From contig NC_015435.1 in assembly GCF_000204925.1 (NCBI RefSeq), forward strand, positions 672,001-736,000: DNA of 64,000 bases, read 5' to 3'. This document shows, piece by piece, positions 25,420 to 35,757 of this stretch; position 1 is the first letter of the stretch, and every line of letters begins with the position of its first letter. Below the pieces are notes generated by a model. It worked only from the letters and a program-made list of their open reading frames with translations. It had not been told where the DNA came from and did not search any database. The position numbers and the translations under genes are program-made. The DNA is from Metallosphaera cuprina Ar-4. Its GTDB lineage: Archaea; Thermoproteota; Thermoprotei_A; Sulfolobales; Sulfolobaceae.

Positions 25420-26567
25420 CTTTATCCATGAAAGTGGAATATAGCCATAAGTATTCCTTCACCAGCGAGATAAAAATGGTCTTCAAAATATTGTTGGTGC
25501 CAGAGAGAACTTCCACAGCTACTGGTTTCCATTACATCGTGTTGCTAGACACTAGCGGTTCAATGGAAGGGCTGAAAATAGAGAGCGCCAAGAAAGGGGC
25601 GATCGAGCTATTAAAGAGAATACCTCAAGGAAACAAGGTGTCATTTATAACTTTTTCAAGCAGGGTAAACGTTGTGAGGGAATTCGTAGACCCAGAGGAT
25701 CTTACTAATGAGATAGTTAACCTAAATGCGGGAGGACAAACAGCGCTCTTCACCGCTCTTCTTACGGCTTTCAATCTTCATAACAAGCACGGTGTTCCGA
25801 GCTACGTTATTCTCCTTACTGACGGTAACCCCACGGATGACACCAACATAGAAACTTATAGGAGACTTCAAATCCCTTCTAGCGTACAAGCTGTGTCCTT
25901 TGGCTTGGGAGATGACTACAACGAGAGTATCTTGAAGTCTTTAGCGGATAAGTCTGGAGGCGTGTTCTATCATGTTAGCGATGCGATGGAAATACCCGAG
26001 AGACTTCCTAAGGCCGCTAAGACTAAGATAGCTGCTAAAAACGTAACCGTTGATATAGTAGCAGAGTCAAACGTGAGGTTGTTAAACTATTCTGGACCTC
26101 CAGTGAAGATCAATGCGGTTGAAGGAGTGATCAAGATATTAGGCGAGGCCGTTATACCTCCAAACTATAACGGCAATTTCATGACGGTGAAAGTTAATTA
26201 CCAAGAACCTACCGATGAGAGGAACCAGGCGTTGTTGAGTGTAATAAACATCTCCTCAGCTCAAAATCAGGCTATGTTCGTGAACGGGGTTAATAAGGAC
26301 GTGCTTTTAGAATACGAGTACTTCAATAACCTGCAAAAGGTATCTACTGAGGTTGAAGCGGGCAACCTGGTCGAAGCTACTAGAACGTTGAAGAGAATGG
26401 AGGAGATTGCAGGTCAAACTAGGAAGATTGAACTAATGGAAACAACTAGGAGACTTTCTGACAGTTTAGAAACCACAAAAAGATCTTCAAACGCCTCAGA
26501 GCAAACTAGGAAACTATCTAAGGAGGTTTCAAGCGAAGTAACGAGAAAGTTAAGAGGAGAGAGTTAG
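25416..26567 (+). CDS. arnB: vWA-domain protein, ArnB-like
   Basis: The 383-residue protein has a von Willebrand A domain with MIDAS DTSGS (about residues 45-49), a beta-rich middle part, and a positively charged C-terminal tail. In the tail Thr335, 344, 354, 364 and 376 are each followed by R/K-R/K (TRKI, TRRL, TKRS, TRKL, TRKL) at near 10-residue spacing. These are candidate phosphothreonine sites for the FHA protein of the same operon. Translation probably starts at TTG 25416: GGTGA at about 25405-25409 is well spaced for it, but too far from the ATG at 25428. Confidence 0.85.
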   Translation: MTLSMKVEYSHKYSFTSEIKMVFKILLVPERTSTATGFHYIVLLDTSGSMEGLKIESAKKGAIELLKRIPQGNKVSFITFSSRVNVVREFVDPEDLTNEIVNLNAGGQTALFTALLTAFNLHNKHGVPSYVILLTDGNPTDDTNIETYRRLQIPSSVQAVSFGLGDDYNESILKSLADKSGGVFYHVSDAMEIPERLPKAAKTKIAAKNVTVDIVAESNVRLLNYSGPPVKINAVEGVIKILGEAVIPPNYNGNFMTVKVNYQEPTDERNQALLSVINISSAQNQAMFVNGVNKDVLLEYEYFNNLQKVSTEVEAGNLVEATRTLKRMEEIAGQTRKIELMETTRRLSDSLETTKRSSNASEQTRKLSKEVSSEVTRKLRGES

Positions 26568-26742
26568 TCTCAAGGTCTAACGTTCATCTAATTTTAACGC
26601 CATGTGACTTGATCTCAATTGAGATTAGTAGTATTCATAATATCTATAATAATTATATAAACTCCTTATCGTTGTAAAGAAAGTTTCTGAAGGCAAACAT
26701 TTTCCAAGTGAATTTATTAACTTAGAAATTTAGTGAAGGCTT

Positions 26743-27789
26743 ATGTTTGATCAACTAAGCGATCAACTGAAGAGGGCACTGGAGGAAATTGATTACCAGC
26801 GTCCAACTAAAGTACAGGAACTAACGATTCCGGTCTTAATGAGCGGTAAGAGCGTTATAGTACAGGCAAAGACAGGTTCTGGAAAAACGGCCTCTTACCT
26901 AATTCCTGTCTTAGAAAGAGAGGAAGACACCCTTATCTTGACCCCGACAAGGGAGTTGGCGGATCAAGTCGCTTATGAAGCTAAGAGATTAGGGAAGTAC
27001 AAGAGGATGTCAATAGGCGTGATTATTGGAGGGGTAGGGTACGAGAAGCAAGAAAGGGAGTCTAATAGCGATATCATAGTTGGAACTCCTGGAAGGATAT
27101 TGGACCTTTGGGGTAAAGGCGTTCTAGACCTAGCAAGGTTTAAGGTAGCCGTGGTGGACGAGGTAGATAGGATGCTAGACATGGGTTTCATCGAAGACGT
27201 CAGGATGATACTTTCGAAGACTGACGCGGATCTGTTCGGCTTCTTCTCTGCCACTGTTCCGTCTGAGGTAAAGAAGTTGGCGGAGGGGTTTGCCAGAGAC
27301 GCAAGCTTCCTTAAAGTAGATGAGTATAAACCTGTGGAGATAGAGCACGAGTTTTACCCTGTTCGTGATAACTGGAACGAGAAAGTTTACAACGTGCTCA
27401 AAGACGCTAAATCCAAAACAATCGTATTTACAAACACCAAAAGTAGAGCAGAGGCGTTGTACGACAGAGTTTCAGATAGGTTAACTGTATCCCTTCTTCA
27501 CGGCGATATGTCTCAGGGCGCTAGAAGAAGGAACCTTATGAACTTTAGGAAGGGCTACAGCGACGTACTGATTTCAACAGATCTAGCGGCTAGGGGAATA
27601 GACGTAATTGATGTGGAACAGGTTATAAACTTCGATTTACCCAGAGATTTAGACACCTATATACATAGGGTTGGAAGGACGGGTAGGTTGGGACGGACCG
27701 GTAGAGCAATTTCATATTATACCAGAAGGGAGGAAGAGATGGTCTCTAGGATTAAGAACCTGCTGAAATCCCCATTGATTAATGAGTAA
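26743..27789 (+). CDS. DEAD-box-family RNA helicase
   Basis: The 348-residue protein is a minimal two-RecA-domain helicase without extensions. Visible motifs are AKTGSGKT (I), PTRELADQ (Ia), VGTPGR (Ib), DEVDRML (II, DEVD in place of DEAD), SAT (III), [20 protein letters not shown] (V) and HRVGRTGR (VI). It probably remodels RNA or ribosomal precursors. A TATA-like AATTTATTAA lies 27 nt before the ATG (leaderless). It is separate from the upstream arn-type operon (175-bp gap). Confidence 0.92.
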   Translation: MFDQLSDQLKRALEEIDYQRPTKVQELTIPVLMSGKSVIVQAKTGSGKTASYLIPVLEREEDTLILTPTRELADQVAYEAKRLGKYKRMSIGVIIGGVGYEKQERESNSDIIVGTPGRILDLWGKGVLDLARFKVAVVDEVDRMLDMGFIEDVRMILSKTDADLFGFFSATVPSEVKKLAEGFARDASFLKVDEYKPVEIEHEFYPVRDNWNEKVYNVLKDAKSKTIVFTNTKSRAEALYDRVSDRLTVSLLHGDMSQGARRRNLMNFRKGYSDVLISTDLAARGIDVIDVEQVINFDLPRDLDTYIHRVGRTGRLGRTGRAISYYTRREEEMVSRIKNLLKSPLINE

Positions 27790-27953
27790 TTTTTGGTAAA
27801 AAATAATTAATTATAATCCTATATTTGATATAAATTCTAGCATGTTTCTATAAAGATTACTTTCTTTATATTTGCTATGCGACCTATGGTTTAAAAAATT
27901 CCGAATGATAGTTGCTTTATAAATTATAAAATTTATAAGCTTCTTCATCTCTA

Positions 27954-28163
27954 ATGAGTTTAGGAAATGTTATGAATAGATTCTATTTGATAATGGGGAT
28001 AGCTTTCTTAGTTGATATAATAATATACTCCTTATATCCAATTTTTAACAATTCTGCTTTATCTATAGGAGGATTGACAACGTTCTACTCCTACCAGATA
28101 GTACTACTTGTGGTGTCCACTATACTGTTCTTGGGAGTTGTCCTTGCAGTCAAGGAGAAGTAG
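27954..28163 (+). CDS. small membrane partner of the symporter
   Basis: The 69-residue protein has two transmembrane helices (about residues 10-29 and 43-64). It sits directly before a sodium:solute symporter gene; stop and ribosome site are adjacent. This matches the common pairing of SSS transporters with tiny DUF3311-like subunits. TTATAAA about 27 nt before the ATG is the operon promoter. Confidence 0.7.
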   Translation: MSLGNVMNRFYLIMGIAFLVDIIIYSLYPIFNNSALSIGGLTTFYSYQIVLLVVSTILFLGVVLAVKEK

Positions 28164-28172
28164 GTGAGGAAT

Positions 28173-29756
28173 ATGGCATTGGGAAATATAGATTACATAA
28201 CGCTTGGTGTGTTTATTGCACTTTTCGCTATTTTCACTATACTAGGTTTTTGGGCTTCTAGGTGGAGGAGAGGGGACCTCTCAAAGATAGATGAGTGGGG
28301 ATTGGGAGGCCGAAGATTGGGTTGGCTATTGGTATGGTTTTTAATGGGGGCCGACCTGTTTACGGCTTATACGTTTATAGCTGTTCCATCAGGAGTTCTA
28401 GCGTCAGGATCTCTTTACTTCTTTGCAGTTCCTTACGTGGCCTGGGGATTTGGTGTGGCTCTGCTTACTATGCCCAGATTATGGACTGTATCACGCAATA
28501 AAGGATACGTAACCGCCTCAGATTTCGTGAAGGAAAGGTTTAACAATAGGACGCTGGCCATTGCTGTAGCCCTAACGGGAGTTGTTGCCGAGTTACCATA
28601 TATAGCACTGCAGATTGTTGGGATGCAAGCGGTTCTTGCAGCTATGTTAGCAGGACTGACAGGCGTAGTTTCTAAGACTGTATCGGATATCGCTCTCTTA
28701 ATAGCTTTCATAATATTGGCATCTTTCACGTTTACTAGTGGCCTAAGAGGAGCAGCCGTCACTGGAGTCTTCAAGGACATCTTAATCTGGATCACAGTGA
28801 TCGCCGTTATAGTGATCGTTCCATTAAGCTATGGCGGATTCGCGACGGCCTTTCACAACGCAGCCCTCAACTCGGCTAATGTGAACCACGCTTTAAACAA
28901 CGCCAAAGGCTCTATACTGTACAGTTATCTCTCACCCAAACTAATTCCAGCTTACTTCTCACTCTCATTAGGTTCTGCCTTAGCTCTGTATCTATATCCT
29001 CACGCTATAAACGGATCTTTAAGTTCAGAAGATAAGGGGAAGCTGAAGTTAGGGACTTCGCTTCTTCCGTTATACGGCATAGGATTGGCACTATTAGCCT
29101 TATTTGGAGTCTTAATTTATGCTGTGCCTAACGCCCTTAAAGCTGTGATCAGTCTAGGGGCTGGGACATTTGTAGTTCCCTCGTTGATAGCCTACACCAT
29201 GCCTGATTGGTTCGTGGGCCTAGCCTTCCTCGCCATATTTATTGGAGGTTTAGTCCCAGCAGCGATAATGGCTATAGGGGTAGCGAATCTTCTTGTTAGA
29301 AACGTAATTAAGGAGTTCAGAACTCTTCAGCCTAAGACTGAGGCGACGTTAGCTAAAATAACGTCAACAGTGTTCAAGTTCGTCGCGTTAGGCTTCGTAT
29401 TCGTTGTTCCGGCAACTTACGCGATTCAACTTCAACTGTTAGGAGGTATATTAATAACTCAAACCCTTCCCTCCGTATTCTTAGGTCTTTACACTAAGAG
29501 GTTGAACGGTTGGGCAACTTTTGCCGGATGGGCATCTGGGATAGCTTTAAGTCTAGCCTTGGTGTACGAAGCCAACGCGAAATTCGGGGTTATAAAAACT
29601 AGCTTGTACTCAACTCCATTAGGTCCCATCTACATCTCGTTGATAGCTCTTGCAGTTAACGTTGTGATCGCTGTAGTAGGTTCGATAATAGCTTACGGGA
29701 TCGGTTGGAGGCCATCTGAAAAGATAAAGGAGGACGAAATAGTTAAGGAGATGTGA
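28173..29756 (+). CDS. sodium:solute symporter family transporter
   Basis: The 527-residue integral membrane protein has about 13 helices. It has SSS-family features, such as the early [22 protein letters not shown] and [10 protein letters not shown] segments and [16 protein letters not shown] in the middle. Substrate is unknown; organic acids are typical. The start is placed at the ATG at 28173 because AGGTGAGG (28162-28169) is a strong ribosome site for it; the GTG at 28164 lies inside that site. A winged-helix regulator gene follows convergently (2-bp gap) and may control it. Confidence 0.88.
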   Translation: MALGNIDYITLGVFIALFAIFTILGFWASRWRRGDLSKIDEWGLGGRRLGWLLVWFLMGADLFTAYTFIAVPSGVLASGSLYFFAVPYVAWGFGVALLTMPRLWTVSRNKGYVTASDFVKERFNNRTLAIAVALTGVVAELPYIALQIVGMQAVLAAMLAGLTGVVSKTVSDIALLIAFIILASFTFTSGLRGAAVTGVFKDILIWITVIAVIVIVPLSYGGFATAFHNAALNSANVNHALNNAKGSILYSYLSPKLIPAYFSLSLGSALALYLYPHAINGSLSSEDKGKLKLGTSLLPLYGIGLALLALFGVLIYAVPNALKAVISLGAGTFVVPSLIAYTMPDWFVGLAFLAIFIGGLVPAAIMAIGVANLLVRNVIKEFRTLQPKTEATLAKITSTVFKFVALGFVFVVPATYAIQLQLLGGILITQTLPSVFLGLYTKRLNGWATFAGWASGIALSLALVYEANAKFGVIKTSLYSTPLGPIYISLIALAVNVVIAVVGSIIAYGIGWRPSEKIKEDEIVKEM

Positions 29757-29758
29757 GT

Positions 29759-29986
29759 CTAAGTAGAATCTTTTATTTTTCTTGCTTCAAAAAGACCTTT
29801 TTCCGTTAAGCTATAGTAAATATCTTTCCTAAATATGCCCTTACTTTCCTTCTTAATCAAACCTTCTAGTTCCATAGGCCTCAACAGCGAGAGGAGTTCG
29901 TCCTTCTCACTATTTAATTCTTTACATAATCTTGATAATTTGGTTTCTCCATGAGAGAGCAAAAATAAAAGCAGTTCATCTCTCAT
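29759..29986 (-). CDS. small winged-helix transcriptional regulator
   Basis: The 75-residue protein is a single winged helix-turn-helix: helices LLLFLLSHGETKLSRLCKEL and KDELLSLLRPMELEGLIKK precede a wing (GIFRKDIYYSLTEKG). This resembles MarR/PadR-type small archaeal regulators. It is convergent with the symporter. An inverted repeat upstream of its TATA-like box may be its own operator. No ligand domain is present. Confidence 0.75.
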   Translation of the reverse strand: MRDELLLFLLSHGETKLSRLCKELNSEKDELLSLLRPMELEGLIKKESKGIFRKDIYYSLTEKGLFEARKIKDST

Positions 29987-30015
29987 TGCTATAATGTGAT
30001 ATTTTAACGTTTAAA

Positions 30016-30035
30016 AATCTTGTAATCACGAGATT
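30016..30035. promoter_or_regulatory. inverted repeat upstream of the winged-helix gene
   Basis: AATCTTG-TAATCA-CGAGATT has 5-bp perfect arms, extended by one mismatch and one matching pair. It abuts the TATA-like ATTTTTAAAC (30009-30018), itself about 27 nt before the regulator ATG. The position fits autoregulation. Confidence 0.4.
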
Positions 30036-30159
30036 GCATGAACGTCCCCATTGGAATCAACATATGCGAAACAGATCAAAAACGACTTTCAATGACCTAA
30101 AAGTTAAAAAGAAGCCTTCAGTAAGTCAAACTTAATTAAAGATTTTCGTGCGTATATTC

Positions 30160-30846
30160 ATGAGAGTTCCAATAATCCTCATAAACTTCAAGGCCTATGA
30201 AACTTCCTATGGAAGGAAAGCCGTTCAGTTAGCTAAAATGATTGAAAAGGTATCTATTGATACCTCAACTGAAATCATAATAGCTGTTCCCTCTACCATG
30301 ATAACTAGAATCAGTGAGCAGGTTAGCATTCCGGTTTACGCTCAGCACGTGGACGGTCTTCCTGAAGGACCTCACACGGGGGCAATCACTCCTGAGCTTA
30401 TTAAGGACGCTGGGGCGAGAGGCAGCTTGCTTAATCACAGTGAGAGAAGAGTCAGATTAGATGAGATGGATGACGCTTTAAGGAGAATGAAGAAACTGGG
30501 ACTAGAGTCTGTGATATGTGTGGACAGATACGAGCTGGTAGTGCCGATTGGAATGCTCAAACCTACAGCAGTTTTAATTGAACCTCCTGAGCTGATAGGG
30601 AGTGGAGTATCTGTCTCTAAGGCAAGGCCCGAAGTCATCACGAACGCAGTTCAGGAGATAAGGAAGGTAGATAACGTATACCTCATTGCTGGAGCCGGGA
30701 TAACTTTGGGTGAGGACGTATACGTTGCAATAAAGCTTGGGTCCGACGGTGTAGGCGTAGCCAGTGCGGTGATGAAGGCTAAGGATCCACAGAAAGTAGT
30801 AGAAGATTTCGTGAGAAACGCTCAGAGAGCCTTGGATGAAAGGTAA
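30160..30846 (+). CDS. tpiA: triosephosphate isomerase
   Basis: The 228-residue protein is the short archaeal form. It has LINFKAYE (substrate Lys), NHSERR (catalytic His), [10 protein letters not shown] (catalytic-Glu region and loop 6) and [10 protein letters not shown]. It interconverts dihydroxyacetone phosphate and glyceraldehyde 3-phosphate. The start is the ATG at 30160, because a TTAATTAAA element is 25 nt upstream; the GTG at 30148 is too close to it. The gene is tail-to-tail with the ModE-like gene with no gap. Confidence 0.95.
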   Translation: MRVPIILINFKAYETSYGRKAVQLAKMIEKVSIDTSTEIIIAVPSTMITRISEQVSIPVYAQHVDGLPEGPHTGAITPELIKDAGARGSLLNHSERRVRLDEMDDALRRMKKLGLESVICVDRYELVVPIGMLKPTAVLIEPPELIGSGVSVSKARPEVITNAVQEIRKVDNVYLIAGAGITLGEDVYVAIKLGSDGVGVASAVMKAKDPQKVVEDFVRNAQRALDER

Positions 30847-31191
30847 TCAAGTTTTTTCATTCATCTCTTCCTCTAGAAGCTTGGAATACTTATCAAGAAC
30901 TCTTTTGATTTCTTCCTGAGCTTGCTCAAAAACTCTTATCGCTTTTAAAACTCTAGGATTTATGTTGGTTCCACCAGCGTTTTTGCCTCCCTTTCTCATC
31001 TCTATTCCTCCTATCTCACTATTTATCCTCCTGACGTATTGCCAAGCGAACTTATATGAAACGTTCATCTCTTCTGAAGCCTTAGCGATCGAACCAGAGT
31101 CTATTATAGCTTTGACTAAGGCCACACCTCCCTTTCCTATTACAGGTTTACCTTCTTCATCCTCTATCCAGATCTTAAAATTAAATTTCAT
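30847..31191 (-). CDS. ModE N-terminal-like DNA-binding regulator
   Basis: The 114-residue protein matches the LysR-type winged helix of molybdate regulator Mod[34 protein letters not shown], then the glycine-rich [14 protein letters not shown]. The molybdate-binding (Mop) domains are absent, so effector sensing is unclear. Its ATG overlaps the end of purK by 4 nt, making it the third gene of a purE-purK operon. A role in molybdenum/tungsten homeostasis is known for the family but not shown by this context. Confidence 0.8.
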   Translation of the reverse strand: MKFNFKIWIEDEEGKPVIGKGGVALVKAIIDSGSIAKASEEMNVSYKFAWQYVRRINSEIGGIEMRKGGKNAGGTNINPRVLKAIRVFEQAQEEIKRVLDKYSKLLEEEMNEKT

Positions 31192-32273
31192 AGATCAGGC
31201 CCATTAGGATATAATATTTGCATAACATTATCAATTTTTTCCCTAACTTCATTCAGGTCGTCTCCAATTACGTTTATGTGTCCCATTTTCCTCCTCTTCT
31301 TAGCTTCTCTCTTCCCATACCAGTACAAATTACCAAGTTTAACTAAGTTTAAAGGAGGCTCACTAATCCCTAACAAGTTCACCGTACCAGCATAAACCAG
31401 GACTTTAGTGGGACCTAGATCAAGGTTAAGGACGGCTCGAACGTGTTGCTCAAATTGAGATACCTCAGCCGCATCCAGGGTGTAGTGACCTGTATTATGA
31501 ACTCTTGGGGAAAACTCGTTGATTAAGACCTTTCCCTCCTTAACGAAGAACTCTATCCCCATAGTGCCTACGTACCCAAGCTTCTGGGTAAGATCTTCGG
31601 CTACCTTTATCATTTCCTCGTTACCGAAAGGACCGTAGTTGTAAACTAAGATCCCCTTCTCGTTATAGTTAAAAGTGGGTTGATAGGTCTTGAACTCCCT
31701 TTCGCTCCTCACGGCGATTATCGAAGCCTCATAATCATAGTTGACATACTCCTCTACGACAAAGTATCCTTTCTCCTCTTTAAGGAAGTTATAGCTTGAC
31801 AAATCACCTTTTATGAAGAATTGTCCTCTTCCGTCATAACCTCCTTCTGATCTCTTTATCACTCCAACTCCGTTAAACTCGTCCCTTAATGTTCTAAGGG
31901 CCTCATTCCCACCTTCTACAGTTACAAATCTAGGTGTGGGAAACCCTTCTCTTCTCAAGTATTCCTTCTCCAGATGCCTAGCTCTTTTCAGTTTAATCAC
32001 GTCAAGTCCAGGCTTGAGTTTGTCTAGTTCGTTGGCAAGCATTAACGGTTCGTCATCAACGTGTTCAAACTCAAAGGTTACTACGTCACACTCTTCTATT
32101 TCTTTTTTGTAATTTTCCTTAAAACAGGATGCTATCCTACAGGCCGGGTCTTCCTTATCTGCATAAACGCTAAACGATATTGGCAACTTACTTCCATCTA
32201 AAATCATCATCCAACCCAGTTGGCCTCCACCGAGAATGCATAGTCTAGGATAACGTAGATGAGAGGACTTCAT
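31188..32273 (-). CDS. purK: 5-(carboxyamino)imidazole ribonucleotide synthase
   Basis: The 361-residue ATP-grasp enzyme carries [12 protein letters not shown] at the N-terminus, [13 protein letters not shown] in the ATP-binding loop, and [18 protein letters not shown], the PurK signature. It carboxylates AIR in purine synthesis. It overlaps purE upstream by 29 nt and the ModE-like gene downstream by 4 nt, so the genes are co-translated. Confidence 0.95.
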   Translation of the reverse strand: MKSSHLRYPRLCILGGGQLGWMMILDGSKLPISFSVYADKEDPACRIASCFKENYKKEIEECDVVTFEFEHVDDEPLMLANELDKLKPGLDVIKLKRARHLEKEYLRREGFPTPRFVTVEGGNEALRTLRDEFNGVGVIKRSEGGYDGRGQFFIKGDLSSYNFLKEEKGYFVVEEYVNYDYEASIIAVRSEREFKTYQPTFNYNEKGILVYNYGPFGNEEMIKVAEDLTQKLGYVGTMGIEFFVKEGKVLINEFSPRVHNTGHYTLDAAEVSQFEQHVRAVLNLDLGPTKVLVYAGTVNLLGISEPPLNLVKLGNLYWYGKREAKKRRKMGHINVIGDDLNEVREKIDNVMQILYPNGPDL

Positions 32274-32718
32274 TTTTCATATCCTCCATAAACTTCCTCA
32301 ACTTCTCGACGAGGTCTACATGTTTCAAACTTAAGATTCTAACTGCTAACAGTCCAGCGTTTTTGGCTCCGCCGATAGCAACTGTGGCTACGGGAACTCC
32401 ATAAGGCATTTGGACTATTGAGAGTAGCGAGTCCAGTCCGTTAAGGTTTCTTGAAGCTACGGGAACTCCAATTACGGGTAAATGAGTGAGCGAAGCTATC
32501 ATACCGGGCAGATGTGCAGCTCCACCAGCTCCAGCTATTATCACCTCAATTCCCCTTTCGTGAGCTTTCTTAGCGTATTCCACCATGTACTCTGGGGTTC
32601 TATGGGCAGATACCACCTTCGCTTCATAGGGAACGTTAAACCTCTCTAATATATCTGCGGCCTCTTTCATAGTTTCCCAATCGTTCTTACTTCCCATTAT
32701 AATTCCTACGAGGGGCAT
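32245..32718 (-). CDS. purE: N5-carboxyaminoimidazole ribonucleotide mutase
   Basis: The 157-residue protein shows [24 protein letters not shown], and [17 protein letters not shown], the class I PurE active-site motifs. It converts the PurK product to CAIR. It is the first gene of the purE-purK-modE-like operon, and is divergent from the permease gene at 32862 across 143 bp. Confidence 0.96.
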   Translation of the reverse strand: MPLVGIIMGSKNDWETMKEAADILERFNVPYEAKVVSAHRTPEYMVEYAKKAHERGIEVIIAGAGGAAHLPGMIASLTHLPVIGVPVASRNLNGLDSLLSIVQMPYGVPVATVAIGGAKNAGLLAVRILSLKHVDLVEKLRKFMEDMKNEVLSSTLS

Positions 32719-32861
32719 GGGAGCATTTTCTCAAATTTATATAATTAGTCTATCGTTAGGACAGCCTAATGCTTGGCTGAGCAATTTAGAGAATTGATAC
32801 TTTGCTCAGAGAAGGACTATATCGCCCTATATAAGGGGAAGAGCATTTATTATAAGGGAAC

Positions 32862-34124
32862 ATGAGTGAGAAACCTAGGATAACAGCCGTTGAAGCGTTC
32901 TTCCTATCGTTCGGAGGCCAATCTCCTTTCATATCGCTAATAGCTTTCGGTACAATAATGATATCTTATGTTGGAAGATATGCCGGTTTTTCTATGCTGA
33001 TGACGACTTTACTTGTTATGATCAACGCCTCAGTAGTTTATTCTCTATCAAGAAGGTTCAAGAAAGGAAGCGGCTATTACACTTACGCTTTGCACTCCCT
33101 TACAGATAATCTGGGAATAACTACAGGATGGATCTATATTCTCTATTCCTTGAGTTACGGAGGAACGTTAATGATAGGAGGAGTGTACCTTTTAAACTTG
33201 TTGACAGGTTTTAATTCCTTTTATTTAACTTTGATAATATCTATTTTAGCCGCGGCTCTTGTAATAGGAGGAATAAAAATATCAGCAAAGTACGCAGTTG
33301 TGGTTGGTGTTCTCGAGATATTATTGATAGTTGGATTGTCCCTCTACTTTCTATATAGGTCAGCCTTCACTTTTTATAATCCGGTTCCATCTCACGTTCC
33401 TGTAAATTTAGCTGAGGCTATACTCTTTGGAATCGGAATCCCCTCCGGATACTCTACCGTCGTTAGCTATCCAGAGGAGATCGAAAACGCTGCCAAGAAC
33501 ATAAGTAGGACCTCCATATTAGTACCCTTACTAGGGGGAGGGCTCTCCTCTCTTTTCTTTTACTCTCTGGGTGAAATGAAGATATCAGGAAGTTTGGTTG
33601 GTCTAATTCTTTCAGACTTTGGAATTATAGGGGCGATCGTAGTTTCGATGGTAGCTGTAAGCGACGCGATGTTAGGTGGTATAGCCTACATTCTGGCGTC
33701 GTCTAGGACTGTGTATAATATGTCCAAGAACGGTCACTTAGTTAAGTTCCTCTCAGTAGAGTTTAAAGGTCAGCCTAAGATAGCCGAGATAGCTGTCTCG
33801 TTAGTAGCTATATCGGTCCTGGCATTTCTAAGCTCTAGATTTTCTCCGTTCGTTGTACTAGAACTCATAGGTGGAATATCTGGAATGAGCAACCTCTACA
33901 TTCATATGGCAGCTGGCGTCTCGTTAGCAAGGATAGGGAGGAAGAAGATAGTCAAACACATCCACGAAATGGTTTTCTCGATTGGCTCTTTGATCTTTTC
34001 TTCCTGGATTCTTTTAATCTCAATGATTCAGTTAGAGAAATACGTTGTGTACTTCTTCCTCGGATGGATAATTTTGGGGTTTCTTATAGCGGAGAGCTTA
34101 GAGATGATGGGCGAAGATGAGTGA
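32862..34124 (+). CDS. APC-superfamily amino-acid permease
   Basis: The 420-residue protein has about 12 transmembrane helices. The first unwound helix segment is TAVEAFFLSFGGQSPFISL, and FGIGIPSGYSTVVSYPEEIENAAKNISRT matches the conserved APC helix 6/loop region. It probably imports amino acids or amines using the proton gradient. It appears monocistronic. Substrate cannot be called. Confidence 0.85.
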   Translation: MSEKPRITAVEAFFLSFGGQSPFISLIAFGTIMISYVGRYAGFSMLMTTLLVMINASVVYSLSRRFKKGSGYYTYALHSLTDNLGITTGWIYILYSLSYGGTLMIGGVYLLNLLTGFNSFYLTLIISILAAALVIGGIKISAKYAVVVGVLEILLIVGLSLYFLYRSAFTFYNPVPSHVPVNLAEAILFGIGIPSGYSTVVSYPEEIENAAKNISRTSILVPLLGGGLSSLFFYSLGEMKISGSLVGLILSDFGIIGAIVVSMVAVSDAMLGGIAYILASSRTVYNMSKNGHLVKFLSVEFKGQPKIAEIAVSLVAISVLAFLSSRFSPFVVLELIGGISGMSNLYIHMAAGVSLARIGRKKIVKHIHEMVFSIGSLIFSSWILLISMIQLEKYVVYFFLGWIILGFLIAESLEMMGEDE

Positions 34125-34225
34125 GGCTGTGACGTGAAGTCAGTTCCTCGGAACGCACGTTTAACTTGAAAAGAGGGAAACGTTTAAGGAAAATTTAATT
34201 TTACATGTAAAACACAGGGATCCTT

Positions 34226-35185
34226 ATGGAAGTCTTTTCCTTAGAGATTGAAAGCAGTTATCTGAGGGATAATCCTTGGAAAGATCCTTACAGAAGGAAA
34301 GTAGTCGTCTTAAAGGCAGGGGAGGTTGACCAGGCGCCAGGCCTACTTTATCTAAGCGGTTACTTTTCGACATCTCTAGCTCAACTAAATGTAGACCCGA
34401 TTTCGGAAAACATGAAGGAGAGAATAGAGAGGCTAGTGAGGAATGGAAGTATAAGGGGGGTCTATCTAATACTTCCAGATACGTTCACAATATTTGGAGG
34501 TAATCAGTATCTGGACTCCAAGATAGCTGGTCTTTACGAATCCTTCATCATGAGGGAGTTGATACCTGAGATGAGGGACAGATTTCAGATTTCAGACTTC
34601 GCCGTAATGGGCAAATCGTCTGGAGGTTACGGCGCTTTGCAGTTGGGCAGCAAATACGACTTTAAGGGTCTTGCAGTTCATTCTCCAGACGTCTATTTTG
34701 AATATGCGTATCTTCCTCTTTTCCCTAAGGTTATCCAAACGCTCAGGAGAGTGGGTAACCCCAGACAATACGTTGAGTTCTATTGGTCTCAACAAGATAG
34801 AAAAAAGAGGGATCTGATGGACGCCCTTATGATAGTTGGCCTATCTGCCTTTTACTCTCCTGGGGAGGACTTAATGTTACCTTTCGACCTAGAGACAGGG
34901 AAAATAGATGATGAGGTTTGGAATCATTGGCTCTCTTTAGATCCGGTGAGATTCCTCCCTGAAAGGAAGGACAAATTGAGGGGGAAACACATTTACATCG
35001 ACGTTGGCACTAAGGACGAGTTTCATTTGCAGTATGGGACTAGAATGGTTCACAAAATGTTGAGTTCCTGGCATATCCAGCATCTCTATGAGGAGTTTCA
35101 GGGAGGCCATATGAACACGTCCTTTCGTTATGATATATCTCTAGCGTACATTATAAATTCAATAAATAGAAACGGTCAAATCTAA
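34226..35185 (+). CDS. alpha/beta-hydrolase esterase (esterase D-like)
   Basis: The 319-residue protein has the nucleophile elbow GKSSGG (Ser near residue 131), an acid residue in IDVGTKDEFHLQYG and the catalytic His in GGHMNTSF, in the correct order for a putative-esterase fold. The segment ILPDTFTIFGGNQYLDS is like that of esterase D/trehalose-mycolyl-type hydrolases. No signal peptide is seen, so it is cytoplasmic. Substrate unknown. Confidence 0.8.
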   Translation: MEVFSLEIESSYLRDNPWKDPYRRKVVVLKAGEVDQAPGLLYLSGYFSTSLAQLNVDPISENMKERIERLVRNGSIRGVYLILPDTFTIFGGNQYLDSKIAGLYESFIMRELIPEMRDRFQISDFAVMGKSSGGYGALQLGSKYDFKGLAVHSPDVYFEYAYLPLFPKVIQTLRRVGNPRQYVEFYWSQQDRKKRDLMDALMIVGLSAFYSPGEDLMLPFDLETGKIDDEVWNHWLSLDPVRFLPERKDKLRGKHIYIDVGTKDEFHLQYGTRMVHKMLSSWHIQHLYEEFQGGHMNTSFRYDISLAYIINSINRNGQI

Positions 35186-35304
35186 GTCTTTGATTTCCGG
35201 GAGGTTCACTAGACGCTGTATTATTTCAGGTCTTATCTGAGTCAGTCACTGGACACATAATATAGAAAAAAGTTAATAATCTTCTATGTCCATTTCTATT
35301 TATA

Positions 35305-35499
35305 ATGATAGAACCAATTACGCTCATTAGGCTTATCTTAACTATCATTGGTGTAGTTTCAACCGTGTACGGTGTGAGCTACGTTATAATAGGTCGCTTT
35401 GACATTCCATTCATTCCAAAGAGAGAATCTATGATGATAGGCTCAGTGTTGATAGGCATAGCGTTAGCTCTATTTGCTATATCAGCATTTGTACCATGA
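35305..35499 (+). CDS. small two-helix membrane protein
   Basis: The 64-residue protein has two hydrophobic segments (about residues 7-28 and 43-62) around a loop RFDIPFIPKRESM. No family recognised. The next gene begins 4 nt after its stop, so the two form an operon. Confidence 0.65.
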   Translation: MIEPITLIRLILTIIGVVSTVYGVSYVIIGRFDIPFIPKRESMMIGSVLIGIALALFAISAFVP

Positions 35500-35503
35500 T
35501 AGC

Positions 35504-35752
35504 ATGAACGCCAAGCTCGTCTCATTCGAGGATGGAAAGGCTTTTTTGCTTTATGAAGACGGAACAATAAAAATCGCAGAACAATGTCTTGATCCAGAAG
35601 TAGTGATCGTGAGGGAACTGACGACGGAGAAGATTCGGGAGTACTCCGGTAGGGGCATTAAGATATTCCCTTGCGTTCAGGATGAAGAACAATGCCTTTC
35701 CATTTTGCTGAACAAAATCTTTCCTCAATGCAAATCTTGTAAGTTCTCTTAA
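35504..35752 (+). CDS. small cysteine-containing hypothetical protein
   Basis: The 82-residue protein has five cysteines, including a terminal CKSC pair and one in IFPCVQDEEQC. It starts MNAKLVSFEDGKAFLLYEDG; I chose the ATG at 35504 because it follows the preceding stop directly, rather than the longer in-frame start at 35474. The paired cysteines suggest a redox or metal-binding role. No family recognised. Convergent with the methyltransferase gene. Confidence 0.6.
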   Translation: MNAKLVSFEDGKAFLLYEDGTIKIAEQCLDPEVVIVRELTTEKIREYSGRGIKIFPCVQDEEQCLSILLNKIFPQCKSCKFS

Positions 35753-35757
35753 CTTTC

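Noticed and set aside
26579-26589. AACGTTCATCT repeated from the left-edge palindrome
   Set aside because: Only half of the palindrome recurs; a similar word is also found inside the ModE-like coding region, so chance is likely.
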